DNA from: Saccoglossus kowalevskii
Lineage: Eukaryota > Hemichordata > Enteropneusta > Harrimaniidae
DNA length: 51,892 nucleotides
Assembly (NCBI RefSeq): GCF_000003605.2
Contig: NW_003124924.1
Location: 22,100 to 73,991 of the forward strand
Direction: 5' to 3'
Positions 13,857-28,600 of the stretch are shown here, in pieces; position 1 is the first letter of the stretch; every line of letters starts with the position of its first letter. A program made the translations under genes and the position numbers. A model generated the notes under the pieces. It was not told the DNA's origin, ran no database searches, and was given only the letters and a program-made list of their open reading frames with translations.

Positions 13857-14428
13857 ATGGCGACAGAAGAGTACTCAACATATAACTTTGCGGTGTCAAT
13901 GTCCTACCAAGATGTCAATTCTTCAAAAGAACTACCAAACGATATATTTGCCGTACAGTCGTCTGGTAACGTAACTGTTAATAACTCCATTTGTCCTGTG
14001 TGGTTGGAACCACAGCACGTACTCTTCCAAGTCGGGCATGTTAGCCTTGCCATTGCCTTCCTTACACCAAAGGCATTTGCTCAACACGCACTTTTCCTGA
14101 GATGTGTCTTCATATTCGCTTTTCTTTTCCTGTTTGTATGGGGAATAACAGTTTCATGCATGCCTGATTACTTTGGATGGAATTTCCTGTATTTTCTAAT
14201 AAGCATTGGTCAACTTCTGCGCATATTTTACAACGTATGGCCTGTACAAATAGGAGCCGAACTGGAAGTTGTGTATGCCGAATTGTTTGAGCCCTTGCGT
14301 GTTACACGAAAGCAGTTCAGAAATTTCACGAAAATTGCTTCAATATATGGACTTAAAGAAGGCGAATTCTACGCCCGTGAAGATGTTACGCCCGGTGATG
14401 AACGGGTTTCGCTACTGCTGTGTGGCAG
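13857..14428 (+). CDS. POPDC-B exon 1
   Basis: Encodes the N terminus, the three membrane segments and the beginning of the Popeye domain. It ends in DVTPGDERVSLLLCG followed by AG|GTTTGT. The last two bases join exon 2's first base to give Arg. In POPDC-A the matching position is SGR. Confidence 0.9.
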
Positions 14429-17400
14429 GTTTGTGAATATAGTTCGCATTTTATACTATATATATATTGTATATTTTGTGAACCAGCATGTCAGTATAAA
14501 AATTCATTGTGTGTTCCAATGTTGACCCTTCATGAGAAGTGAGCAATTATTGCATAGTGTGTAAATGTATTGCATACGTTAATTGTGCTCACCGTAAAAA
14601 AAAAACACTAACCTACATTAATAATGCACTCTAATCTCTCTCTGTCTCTTTATGTGAGTGATGCGACGTTCATTTTTACAGAAAAAAAACTATATGCACA
14701 GCATGTGAACACCATTTAAGTGGCAACATGTTTTGTACGTGCACGTACATAAGTTGAGGCATGTTGGAGGACGTTTTCGATATAAATTATAGAGCAAAGC
14801 ATGATCTCTATCCATTGGCAGATAATACATTGTATATATCACGATCGGTGAGTCAATAGGTGATTTTCCGAACAATTGCGAGATCTCGCGAGATGCATGA
14901 AAGACGCGCGTCGAACGTCTGCCGCAAAAATCGAACGATTTGATTTTGAACTAGAATTTCTTTATTTCGCAGCTTACATTGACCGGCCGATCTTCGACAG
15001 AGGAATATTGCTTCCGAATACCCTCACTTAATCGAAATTGCCTATCATCAAATGTGGACAGCACATTATTAAGCATGGAAATGTCCCCGAAATACTTTCG
15101 CGTTTGTCGAATCCCACGCGATGTTTGACGCGACTACGACGCTATGACCTTTGTTTGTCTTGTTTTTACGTTTGATTTCACGCATAACGCGTGATTCTCG
15201 CAGTGTACGGAAAATGGTCTATTCACAACTGTATAAAAGAATTTGCGATATACTAGCTTATACATTATACATGTATTAGTCTTTGAATTGCGGCTGTTGT
15301 GAGGCATTACCACGGCCCGACGACAGTTATCAGCACGACTACCGGATTATATGGTACGATTGAATTACAAGCACACATTCCCCCATGGATACTTTCTTAC
15401 ATGCATTGTGTGTAGTCGATACATATGATAGTGAGCCAACATACTTCAAGCGCCTTGGGAATAATTCAATACATGCTGCCTAGCTATAGGTGATTATTCG
15501 CTTGCAATGAATGAAATATGGGCACCACTAAGGTCAACAACTGCGTAAGAACGACAATATACTTAAATTTAAAGCACACTGTCTTTACAGTCTTCTCCAA
15601 CTGTAAAAAACTGTCTGTGTACGAAGAATTATTTATTAATGACCTGATTGATAAGGGGTCTGTTCTAGTAATGCCTTAGTGTAACGCATATTACATTGTA
15701 TACCGTTTTACCATTACCAAATATTCTAATAATAATATTTCCCAAATCAATGGTAAGATGCATCACATGGGAGTTAATATTACCTACATGCATTCTTCAT
15801 CAACACACATACACACAGGTTTGTATTATTGATTGAGGATATAACATAGTGTTATCATTTAGTTCAAAATCTAACTGAACACAGTAAATATCATTACTGT
15901 CAACACACATAATTAAATCTAACATTAGTAATGATGTCATTTAATATACCACGTGTGAAACTAGTAAACCTATTTGGAAAATCACATCAGTTGCGATTCA
16001 GCAGACAAATCAAATCTGTGGTGATACGAGGCTACCGCAATGTGAGCGAGTGGAATTGACAACTAATTATATAATCTAATATAATATAACATGCCCTGTA
16101 TATTCATTTCAGAGCGTATATTATAGAGAAATGTTTTCGACACATGCGTATAAAAGTGTCATCTGGAAAACTGTTATACAGGGGCAGGTCAAAGCGTCAT
16201 ATTTTTCTAAAGGTCAAGTTGTGGTGATCAAGATAATTGATTGGCGGTCACTTCAATAAAATGAAAACGAAAAGTACATTACGTGCCTCTTGTGTAGCGG
16301 GTGGTTTGCGATTGGATTCTATTGTGTACAATGACGATGGTACTCTTTTACGGTACTTTATAGTCTAATGTACACTATAAATATGTTCGTGTATAGAGTT
16401 TTACCAACTGTACTAAAAAGCGATGTGATTGTCGTCTTCATTTTCGCGTTATTATTTTAATACGAAGTCGTTGCACCTGTTACCCCCACCCGAGTACATG
16501 CCAGGAGCTGTGCTTGTGATCGTGATGAATGACAATAATGAAACATATAAACACATAATGACTAAATGAATCCTTAGTGCAGTTCTTATGAGTGAATCTC
16601 ATTTCCCATAAATAGCTGATATACAATATAGTTGCGGTATAATTGTATGGGATAAACATCTCCACAAGGTTGCTCAGTAATGTTTACATAATCCCTTTTG
16701 CAATTTGTATTTTCTAAGCCGTTGCTCTAAGTTATTTTTCGTTGGAATACGTGAGATTATTATTACAGCATTGTTGGCAGAGACAACAAGATGATTGAAT
16801 TACAAACCAGCGGTCTCCAAGGTCGTGTACATATCATGTACGTGTGTTACATGTAAGATTATTCCCCATGCAATACATACAACATATATATAGCACCTCG
16901 CAAACCTCGCCAGCGCTGTCAGAGATGGCAAGCTTCCAACTAATCGCAAGGCGCAATCACATCATCGAAAAACATGGGTGGACTGATCGGTATATAATGA
17001 TGTGTTAATCACGTGACATGCTTATCGATAAAAGTAAATACCTTTTTTTTTAAATAACCAGTAGGTAATTCTAAATTGAAATGATGTCATGAATAAAACG
17101 TTAGTGGGATTATTGTGAACCCTGGTGTAATCTCAATTATAATGTACATTACATGCATGCAGATGTCTTATCATTTGCATACATAGTGTTACAATATGAA
17201 TGCAATAAATTACATAAATGATTAATTAGTTAGCATACTGTCGGGACATGCACTTATACGATCGTTTTCCAATTTTTTTAAAGGGTGGTGGTCGTCGCGC
17301 CGCATCCTGTTCGATATGGGACTTATAGCGACGTATACGCGTTCAAAATACAGCCACAGTTTGTTAATACATGAAATTCGAACACTCGCCATTTAAGGTT

Positions 17401-20400
17401 ATGAAAAATAATGTCGAACCGTATTTGTTGACTTGTATTTTGTCAACTAACTGTTTTGATCCAATGAACTTAACATTTCCACGACTGGAGAAGTTTCAAT
17501 TCAAATCTTTCCAAGGGAATGTTGACTGTGTCTGACCCATCTCAGAGAATGTTCAGTTCTACCCTTGAGTTCGATAGGATGACGTCAATAATACAAATGT
17601 AACATAATTGTAATATGACAAATTGACATTTTTTAATCGGATTGAACATAGATTCGATTGAATTTTCCTGATTTTATTTTTTATTTCAGTTTTCCACAAA
17701 TGTAACTTGCCGTCTATCACATACTAAAATTGGTTTAGTATTCGGTTTATCATCTCTAAACATTTTCTTCGGCTTTATTAATGTGCCTTAATCTCAAGGT
17801 TCAAGCTGAGACCATTCATTACATAATCTAGTGCAGGTAGTTTTATTTATTACCTTACAGTAATATAGTACATGTGCTTTCAATTAATTTGAACGTACAT
17901 ATTATGATAAACGTGACCCTTGACCCGTCCCCTGTATCATTTCCACTTTTTTGGTTTAATTATAAACTGATCCAGTGTCTTTATTTTCCAAATTGGTCGA
18001 ATAAACATTGGAACCGTACACTCTAAGCAATAACTTCAGCTACAGATTTGGCACTTAGGTGTCTAATGGAGTAATGTGACGATCTATTTTGCCTTGATGT
18101 TAACTATGCAGAATGCTGAAGTAGAAGGCAGAATAATTCAAAGATATCCCGCCTAATAGATAAATTTACTGTCAGAGAGAAGAACAAATAAGGAAGAAAG
18201 GAAATTGTAGCTAACAACAATAACTAACAGCACATGTACTGTGCGATGTTACTTAGCATAATTTATAATTATGTCGCCTTGTAAGAATAAAATAATCACC
18301 ATAATATACTGAGCTCTACAGTGACTAAAAACATTAAGTATTGTAACTCTATCTTGGCAATTTTCTAGATTCTGAATAAACAGAAAGTTGCCCCAAAAGC
18401 GATTAACACCAACTAGCCTAATTTATGCAAAGGCTGATAACTTCAAAGAAAATGTCCCTGGTTTATTTCCTTCATAAGGTATAAACAGAGTATCGCTCGA
18501 TATATTGAAATTGGCGATAAAACAAACGATTGGCAAATAAACCACTTGTACAAAACAACTTACATGTACACCACAATATGTGGTCAAATAAATGGGTGAA
18601 TGATATAGACCATATGGCATACAGCCTCTAAGTGATCTCGGGTGTTTCATTTATCCTCTGCAGGTATTTACTTTAGGTAATTTCAATATAGTCATGATTG
18701 TATTTGTAAGACCACATCTGGAATGTATGATTAATGAACCAACTATGTTTTGATAACAAACAATCACAATCTTGGCTCGCTCTGATCACTGCTGGGGATT
18801 ATTCGTATGTAAAATCTCCTCGGATAGACTTCTAAATATATTAATTGTCTATGAGGTCATTTTCTAACCAATCACAGTTTTATATCACAAAGCTATCGTC
18901 ACTATCAGAACATAACTATTGTTATGGCATTTTTCTAGTAATCAACAATGAGCCGGCAATAAACACAGTTTATCCCGGGAATGTGGACTATGTCTCAGTA
19001 GAATTAGAAATATCAATATACGCAAACCATATCTTTATTCATACTCAAGAACATAAACTAAACGACTAGGAAACAATTTTTGATGGTATTTTTCTATTAA
19101 TCAACAATAAGTCGGCAATGTTTACAGTTTATCCCGGGAATGTAGACTATGTCTCAATAAAATTAGAAGCAACAACAAACGCAAGCGATATCTTTATCCA
19201 TGCTCAAGAACGTAAATCACACCGCCAAAAATCAAGTTACACCGCCACAATTGACAAAATATCACATAAACAAAACAAACGATGTACACCATAATACATG
19301 GTAGATCAGGGCAGCGAAGCATGTGCAAACACAATACGTTGGTCTATCTATCTTACTTGCATAATTATCATGCATATGCAAGGTTGTTTTATACTTTATA
19401 CTTATATGTTATTCTAGATAATAACTATTGTGAGATATTGGCTTCCTTATCTAAGGTCAACTTCGAGTATTATTTCTGAGAAGGATTCTTGTTGTTGTAC
19501 ATATGTGTATTGATGGGAATTCTAATAAAAGATATCAAACAGGGTTTCAAATTCGTGATGTTAAAAACGTGATTAACTGCGTCGTATTTTCAAGTGATTT
19601 ATAACGTAAAGTACGTCTCGTCTTAGGCCCAGCATAGTAGATGCATATTAATTGTGGTATGTAGTTCCATGCACAAAGAACAATTGCAGCTGCATAGAAA
19701 AATATTCATGTGTTTCTTAGACACATCTAATACAAGATATATATTTATTTTTTTGGAATGACATCATACAATTTGTGTGCTATAATAAAGTGTGGTCAAG
19801 GGGATATTGAGATTGGTAGTTAATCTACATTAAATTCGTTCATCGGTGTTGGTGTGTTCACGAAAACACGAGGTATATTACTTTGTGCTTTGTTGTTTTG
19901 AACATCAGTAATGCGTGGAATCCGTCACAGCTGTCCACGATGCACAAATATCAACGTATATAAAGTGACTTTACAGATGTTGGCAATCGAATCTACTCCC
20001 AGTGAGATACTCTCCGTACTAGGGCTGTCACTGATTACATTTTGTATCCTGATTTGCGAAAACTTGGGGACTCCTCAGTAATTCTATTTCCGTTTTGCTA
20101 ATTTTTTTTAATCAGTTGTATATTGTGTTGAAATATTCTTTTTGAGGGTCTTCCACGATGTATTAGGGAGTAATACTACGGTCAGTATCCGTTCTAAATA
20201 TCATGAATACATAACAATGGAAACTTTTCTGTTTTAACATCCTCTTTTGGTGAAAATGTAGAATTTGTCTCTTCATTTTTTTTTCAAAATTTACACCCAA
20301 AACACCCGTATTTCATACAACATTTAAAAGCTAGAACATGAGTCTTATTCATACATTGTGGGACTGACTCTCCCTGGGAATTGAACACACAATATCCAAT

Positions 20401-22454
20401 ATACGATTTGCTGGTTTAAAGTACGCGTGATGAGTTGTTCTAGAATATCATTAGATTACAGGCTCGGTCGCTGTTCGTTCACGACTCATATTAACGTCAG
20501 CAGCTGAAGCATATCTACATTTGTAGATACCGACTGTACGTATTTCAGGAATTCGCGCTTTTATGTCGAACTTTAACCTGCAAGAAATAGTGTTGTAGCA
20601 CCAAATGAATACATAAATTGACCTTATTAAATAAAACAGCTGCAAACGAGGACGAAAAATGACGAATAATTTATGACGTACTAAAACTAGATTAACAAGT
20701 GATACAAAAAACAGCAAAACAGTTTATTTTAACGTATTGATTGATTAGATATTCTACTTTCCAATTGTGAGTTGAGAACATTGAGATATCGCGCGATGAA
20801 ATTAACCATTTCATTTTTGAGCAGTCAGGTGTTCATAAGACTCAACATTTGAATACACTTAACAATCACTGAACTTGTACTGACCCTGGAACATCACTTG
20901 ACGGGCCATTTATTGCAGTGTAATAGAGCAAAACGACAACGATTAACATTTTAGATATACACTGAATGATTACTCCACTCGACTATAACGAGTTTATTTA
21001 GTTTCAGTCTCATGTTTCGGTACGAGCACGTAATCCTACATTGTTAAGCTGGTAAAATGTGCCAGTTTATCTAAAACCAAAAGACAGTATAAAACGTACA
21101 TTGTAATTTATTAATGATATTGAATGTTATGTAGTTGCCCATATGAGGCGAGGTTACCTTGTGTCGAACAGGTTGTGTCATTCCGGATTAATGTCTACAC
21201 TTTTCATTAATATCAAGTCGGCTAATTGACATTCAACTATTTCAAATATAATTGCACAAGAACACAGATGGTGAAAACAGATTTCCGGCCATCATGATTT
21301 GCCATTATATATTTTTAGACTGCAACTGCTGGTAAATTTCAGTTACTTGCAACAATCAAATATAAATTAGGCAACTGGATCAAAACATTCTTTGATAATC
21401 GATGCACCAATATCATTAATTGAAGGTATAAGAGACTGGTGAAATGTAACTGCTATACACGCTGACGGCAATCGGAAGTGATCGGAATATTACCTGCGAT
21501 GCACTTTCCTTTTACAGAGGATTTGAAGAATGCTCTGCGCGTGCGTATATGTTTTACCTTGCCCTCAATGATAAATGATGTTCGCAAGGTATGCCGGTTT
21601 TCATCATAGACGTTTTCTCTTATCTACATGACTCAGTAGTTTTTAATGTCCAATATCTCTCAAACGTGCTTATAATATCAATCAATAAACAATCTCGACC
21701 AAGTTTTAGCGAGACTCACACATATGTCTGTTGCATAAAAATGCTCATTTAACATTATCAGGTTGTATTGCACTGATATAGATATTTTCGACTTCCGGTT
21801 TAAATACTTCCAGTGAATATGATGAAGTGTTTTTTCCCTAAAAGTCACATATAATTCTTAGCATGAGTGAAATCAGATTAGAATATTTTTGATTTCTTGA
21901 ATTGTGTTCAATAAAATGTCGGACGGTTTAAAAGTCAATATTTTTTGCGATGTGACATTCATGTTTTTCATATTGGTGATTTCGACGGCCATCTTTGATT
22001 TCTCCCGAAATAGTACCAACGTGGTCTGTTCTTTGAGCTGGTGCAGAAAGTTCACTTCTAATGACCTCACGAAAATACATTGAATTACTTGTCAATAACT
22101 AGGGATTATATTACTGTCCTTGTAACGTATGTACATTTATATTACCTATCTTCATCTGGGTTATGTTGATTCAAAACAAGCATGGGTGTATTTTGTACTA
22201 ACAATAACATCACATGTATGGTAACTTTCAAATATTCGTACTTGTCTCAATACCTTCCATTCTCGAAGTATAATANNNNNNNNNNNNNNNNNNNNNNNNN
22301 NNNNNNNNNNNNNNNNNNNNNNNNNACTTGTCTCAATACCTTCCATTCTCGAAGTATAATAATATGTATTTCAAAACCAACAAACAAACAAATAAACAAA
22401 CAAACAAACAAAAACAAACAAACAAACAAACAAACAAACAAACAAACAAACAAA

Positions 22455-22525
<71 letters not shown>

Positions 22526-22573
22526 ATGAAGAATGAATGAATGAATGAATGAATGAATGAATGAATGAATGAA

Positions 22574-22672
<99 letters not shown>

Positions 22673-25600
22673 ATTCTATTACAAAATTATACTGAAAAAA
22701 TAATTCACAACTAACATGAAATATATGATATACAATCCAGGAGCACAGGGAAATATGTTTTCTCAGAACAAATGCTATTTATTCTTAGGGTGTGAGCATA
22801 TAAATCTCCGGCGACATGTGATGTTTGCAATTTGCGTCACAGCAACGAACCCAATTATGAGTGTCCGCTGCCCACACGGCTAGTCCACGGGACTCCATAG
22901 CCCATGTTTTAATACGGTGATTACGAACATTTGAGATTAATCATTAAAATCTGAACGCCGTGGGGACGAATTACATAGATAATATGTACTTTAACAACGC
23001 GACCACTGGGTGTGCAGGTTACTATGCATTATACACATGTGTCAGTACATTGCTGCCAATTTAAAAACAGGCATAGTCACGGTGGTATAGTACAAAACTT
23101 AAAAAAAACGCTAACTGCAACATGTCACACCACATCCAGATTGGGGGGGGGGGGCAATTTTACGCATAGAATGGCGTCACTTCTTGTGGTCACATATGGC
23201 ACCCGACATTATATCACTTTGAATCGCATGCTAGCAAGGTACTCTACATGTCTACATAATAATTCATGTCGAGAAATTCAAATCCCCGGCATATGTAATT
23301 GAATAGCACGGGTGAATACCTCCATACACCGGAGAAGGTGGAATATTGTTGCAAAATTGAAGACATGCGAGAAAAGTGAAACTGGATCATCTTTCCTGTA
23401 GAGACGTCGACCGTTGATAAACTGATATATTCAGTATTTGCCAATGATAATCCGGAGAATGTTTCTGTCATGATATTAAAATATTGATATATTGCCAAGC
23501 TACCGAAAACGTGTTCCAATTGTGTGTGAACCAGCCTCAACATTCATATTCTGTCTTTTAAACGGTATCCTCGGGGGGGGGACATCCGGGCATTTTCACC
23601 GCCTGGCAACCAGCGGCGGTGAAAACAAAGGCCCAAAACTCGCAGAAAACGGTACTTTGGGGTGATTGTTGAGACTCCTCTGAACAGTGCAACAAGATTA
23701 GCCCTACGTGTGTAACATATATAAATTTGATTGTTCGGGATTACTTCAAAGTTGAGTTTGTATTGTTTTCTCGAATTTTCACCGGCTCGACCGGCGTTCC
23801 ACAGCAGCGCGCACAGAGCCCATAGAAATGCATGGTACAGTGGTGCGCGTCTTAGCAACGTGGAACGTCTGTGACGTAGCTCCGCCCCCGAGTATAACTG
23901 CTCTATCTATAAACAATTAATGGCCGACTTTTCCCAACTGTACATCGGATTATTTGAGCTCGTAATCAGAGAAAGGTAATGGCCATTCCTTCTGAACACC
24001 GTATTAGTATTACACAGTTATCAATTCACAAACACATGGACAATACAGTAACTAGTAGTATCTGAACTAAATGCATCGCAAGCAAATCATAATATGTAAA
24101 AGAAAATTGACAGTTTTGACGTCATCTCTTTATATATTTAACGGTGACATTTTGCGATGGTAGATTAGTAAACATGTTACGCCTCTACTAGGAAATCTAG
24201 GACTTAGGTCACGCGGGGTCAGGATTGATCGATTGGAAGGCAGTAGATTGTTATATACTTCAATTAATCCGCTTTTAAAACAGCCCCAGTAAGTTAATCT
24301 ACGAACAAATCAGTCACGATAATTGCTTATGTCATTCTCTACTGTTATCCTCTTGTTTTTAGAATGATCACAACATGTGAGGGCATACCTCTTCATCAAG
24401 TACATGCGACTGAATTCTTGGATTCCCCGGAATGGATATCAATCAGCCATGGCTCGGGTGATGCGTTCCTCGTGAGTATTTATTTATTAATTCATCCAAT
24501 TGATTAACTAATCATTTATTTAGTTTATTCAGAGTGGTGACCTTATCTGTGACAGGTGAGTGTGATTCAAACTATGGTGACGGAACCACTGTGGGATAAT
24601 TACATAACACCATTTATGATATATGTTAAATGATTGTAAGCTCGTAGTAGCTGCTAACGGTTTCTGTGAGTAATGACCTTGTTAATGGGAAGCCCGGTGG
24701 CAGGAGGGGAAAATGTGACGTGTAGATAGGCGATTGGGTACCGTACCCGAGTGTCGAGTTTTGTTATTATTTAACATAAAACGTCGGTGGCGTTGAGTAT
24801 TATATGTTGTTGGTTTTTATATCATCACCATTCTTACAAATAACCGAGTATTTCCGTGAGATGCTTCCGATTGAGTTTCCAGTATTGGGGCGGCATCATA
24901 TCTGACTCGCGATATTCTGTTCTTTTGAGTGATTCAGATATGGCCTTATTACTACGTAAAAAAATCATTCAAGACCGTTTCTCCATTATACATGCATATC
25001 AATATATATTAAACGCTACACCGACTGAAGCTAGATTAGTTGAAGACTTTCAATACAATACATAATATAGGCATTGTATATTTAACACAATTACACCTCG
25101 CTCGATATATTGAAATTGGCGATAAAAAATTTATCTCATATATCATGGTAATTCAGTTTAATAAGCAGGGTAATAATGTTTGATATTTTTACACTGTATA
25201 ATAACAAGCAAAGTAATCCTATTGTTCAATGTAACAGAATGAACGTTTGACATTATGGCTGACCACAGTCTTCGAATACTTCCAAGCCTCGATACATTGG
25301 GGGAGAAGGGCTTTACAAAATATTTCTCAACTGGTCATTAGAAATTACGCTAATTCGAATGGCTCTGGCTTTTTCAGATTTTAAGCAAACTGTATGTGTG
25401 TTCTGAGCGAAGCACTATTCCTAATTCTCCCTATTTGTATAAAGACCACCGATTGAATTTACTCTAGTTTCGTTTCCAATGCACTCCAAAAAACGTAAGA
25501 AAAATTGCGCCGATATTGGTTTTAAACTGACGGTAATCGACGTTCATGACCGTTTATGCAAATGAGACAATTCTCTGTTGAGTCTAAAATACACGCTCAA

Positions 25601-28600
25601 AATTGGTTACGTGCGATATTAAACGGGATATCAAATTCGTAAACCTACAATATTAAATTTATTAAGCGCGCGCGATAATTGTCACTTACTTCTCGCAAAA
25701 GGTTTGGAACAATTGAACATTTCGGCGCACGTTTAATAACATTCATATGCATCATCATTCACATGATACTATCGACACAACAGAAGTATTCCCTTCATTT
25801 AAAAAAAAAAAAAAATTAAAAATTTCAATGGCAGTTCTCGTTTCAGTATGAACTGTGAAACTTATAAATGTTTATGAATGAAGAGAATGGGTTTGTTGTG
25901 TCAGTTAGTATCGTATGTTTTTTTCCAATAGTAGTTTCGCCGTCGCTCACTGTAAAATGTAAAACTAACACTAATATAAAACTCGTTAAATTAATTGGTT
26001 GCATCAAATCGTAAAGATTTCTTCATGCTATGCTAAATTATTGCATTTTATGGAAAGTGCTTTAACGCTCCACGTTTACTCATTTCGATGTGATTAAACA
26101 ATGACATTTGCTAAACACTTAGTGTCGATAGTTAGTTTTACTCAAAACAAACTTCGCATGATTGTCTGTCATAATATATAGTGGCTACGTGTCGAAGGTG
26201 AATAGAACACATTATATAATATGTCCGTGTGTCGTCCATTTTGGCAACATTACGGGGCGGGGGGTGTAAACATTGAAACACTACAGTCGTCACAATACGG
26301 TTGCATAATACATCCATCGTATCACTCGTGAAAAGAACTATCGTACTCCACACACGTCAAGCCGAGTCTATGACGTGTTGTCATGTTATTGTCCATGCAG
26401 AAATTATCATGTCAATAAACATGTACCTTGGTTGATCTCTATTAACTGCACAGAATTTAAAGGGTAATGTGACATTATCATTTCGTATAAATACGATTCT
26501 GAAAAATTCGTATTGATTGTTATCCCCTCCGAACCAAATATAGACAACATTGACGGGGAAAGTAAGGTGGGTGTTTCCTTAGTAACCAAAACCGTGTCCA
26601 CAGCAACGGCATATATAACAGCGCGTTTAATAGTTATGTATGCCTTATCCGACATATAGTTTATTATATATTGCTTATTTCAACCATTAACTTTTTATAG
26701 CAACTCAATATCGTTCTGTGTCGTTTTATTTTCTGAGTTGTTGATCGATTATGATAATTGCTAGGTTTACGGCAGCTTTTTATCGGAGCCGAAGTATAGT
26801 TCCTCCTAACAGGAGATTACTAGTATCTCTTGTGCGTTTGGACGCTTGTGGTCGAACGTGGTTCGAAATTCGGCTCGCATCGTTTAGAGCCAAGTTTGAA
26901 TAGAACCCTTGCCTTTGGTTCTCGTATACACAGTCGTACACGCAAATGCCTGTGATAAAATACTCGACACTTCATGGCCGTATTTCTCAGTGGATTCGAT
27001 GACAAAATTAAAAATAAAATAAAACTATTTAGTGAGAGTACAACGCATATTGATTCCATCTATATGTATAATATGGAAGGTGCCATACATTTCTCGGCAC
27101 AGATTGAATCGTATCGCTCAGTACCCGATCATTGTGATAAACGTTAAAATGTATTGATTTTTAGTGTGTTCGAATTTTGGCGTTCATTTCAGCTTCCTTG
27201 CATTGCATGATGGATTCACAAAGATTCGCTTCTGTTACGAATTAGTGAAAGCCGCAGTAATTCGAAATAAGGGCGATTCCATGCGAATCAGTAACTATTC
27301 AGACCCTCAGATAATTCACAAAGAACCCCGCGAGCCCAATGAACTTTAGCAATAATCCCAGAATGCAACTCTAACAGGTTTCCTTTTTTTAGGTTTCAAT
27401 CCGGGCGTTGTCCAACTGCCGCTTTTTAACATGGCCTCGACACCAGCTCACGCGTTATTTATCAAAGAACCAATTCCTCAAAGCCGTGTTAGAAAACGTT
27501 ATTGGTAAAGACGTTTCCTCCAAAATGCAAGTGGTGAAAGAGCAGATTTTGCTACAAGGAATGCACAGACACATAGATCTAGCTGAGAGCAAAGAGAAGT
27601 TACATTCTGGTGGTTACCATAGCATTACTTCAGAACTGTCTATTATCGAAGAAGCAATACCGTCAGCACATGACGTCAGCAAAGCAGGTATACTATATTC
27701 GCCGGTTTATATATTGTAAACCTTATTTCAAAATAGAGGAATGACGTCGATATGAGTTAGCTCATTATCATCTCATGCATATTCATATTATTGGTTGACG
27801 TGTACAAATAAATAGGTAAACAAAAACTAGATTGAAGATGGGCGTACTTTCTAACTGTTGGGGTGTGAAAACGATTTTATCTTAAAGTTACACTATAAGA
27901 CGAGACTTTTATATTTTTGTGTTTGCACTATTAGTATAGGGGATTCAATTTGTGGCCATCAGTTCACAGGATAAACTGAGTTGATTGCGCCAAGTCACGT
28001 GTAAGTTGCAAGCGACTCGATTTATCGTGTAAGCCAGCAGCAGCCATATATAAACGAAAAAACGAAAAAAATAAAAGATTCATGGTAAACCATTGTATCA
28101 TTTGTACATTAACAATTTAATGCATATCACGTGACATCGAAAGGACCATTCCAATGAGTGTATTTGAAAAGAATCTTCTTTGGTTGTCGGAGACCTGCTG
28201 TGGTTGATGCTTGGGCATCAAACCCCAGCCACCGCTCCACACGTTGCACTGTGACGAAACCCAAATTAAAAGTGCAGGGTATGATTTACAACAGCGTTTC
28301 TTATGTTTCTTGTGAGTACATCTGTGGACTCGGAGATTTACCGGGAATAAACGTACAGCTAGTAGGTCACTTGTCCAAAGTAGGAAAATAATGCCACATA
28401 TGAAAAGGCGTTCGCGTCCGAATGTTGCCAAACCATCAGGGCTTTCTTTTTATTTGCTCATCGAATTTCATTTTCTAACGTTTTTTTAATTGTGTTCCTT
28501 AAACATTTCCCGTTCTCACTATCAAATAGTCACATAACACAGTACAAAGAACCCAAAATTACTGCTCCAACATTCGTGTAAATAAACAATGTTTATTAAA

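Larger units (their letters stand above)
14429..24362 (+). other. POPDC-B intron 1, about 9.9 kb
   Basis: No additional Popeye-like exon was recognised. The intron contains a partial MITE (17278), a 159-bp tandem duplication (18924), a large AAAT/AATG microsatellite beside an N gap, and a repeat block near 23580. Confidence 0.7.

Noticed and set aside
20451-20717. Minus-strand frame with a hydrophobic start
   Set aside because: Looks like a signal peptide only by AT-rich codon bias (many F, L, V). No conserved domain follows.
22182-22457. Frames through the N gap and AAAC repeat
   Set aside because: Encode only N-derived unknowns and NKQTNK-type microsatellite translation.
23544-23858. 104-codon minus-strand frame
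   Set aside because: Overlaps a dispersed repeat and GC-richer patch. No recognised protein motif.
24856-25065. 69-codon frame inside POPDC-B intron 2
   Set aside because: No Popeye similarity, not flanked by phase-compatible splice sites, and the gene model is complete without it.
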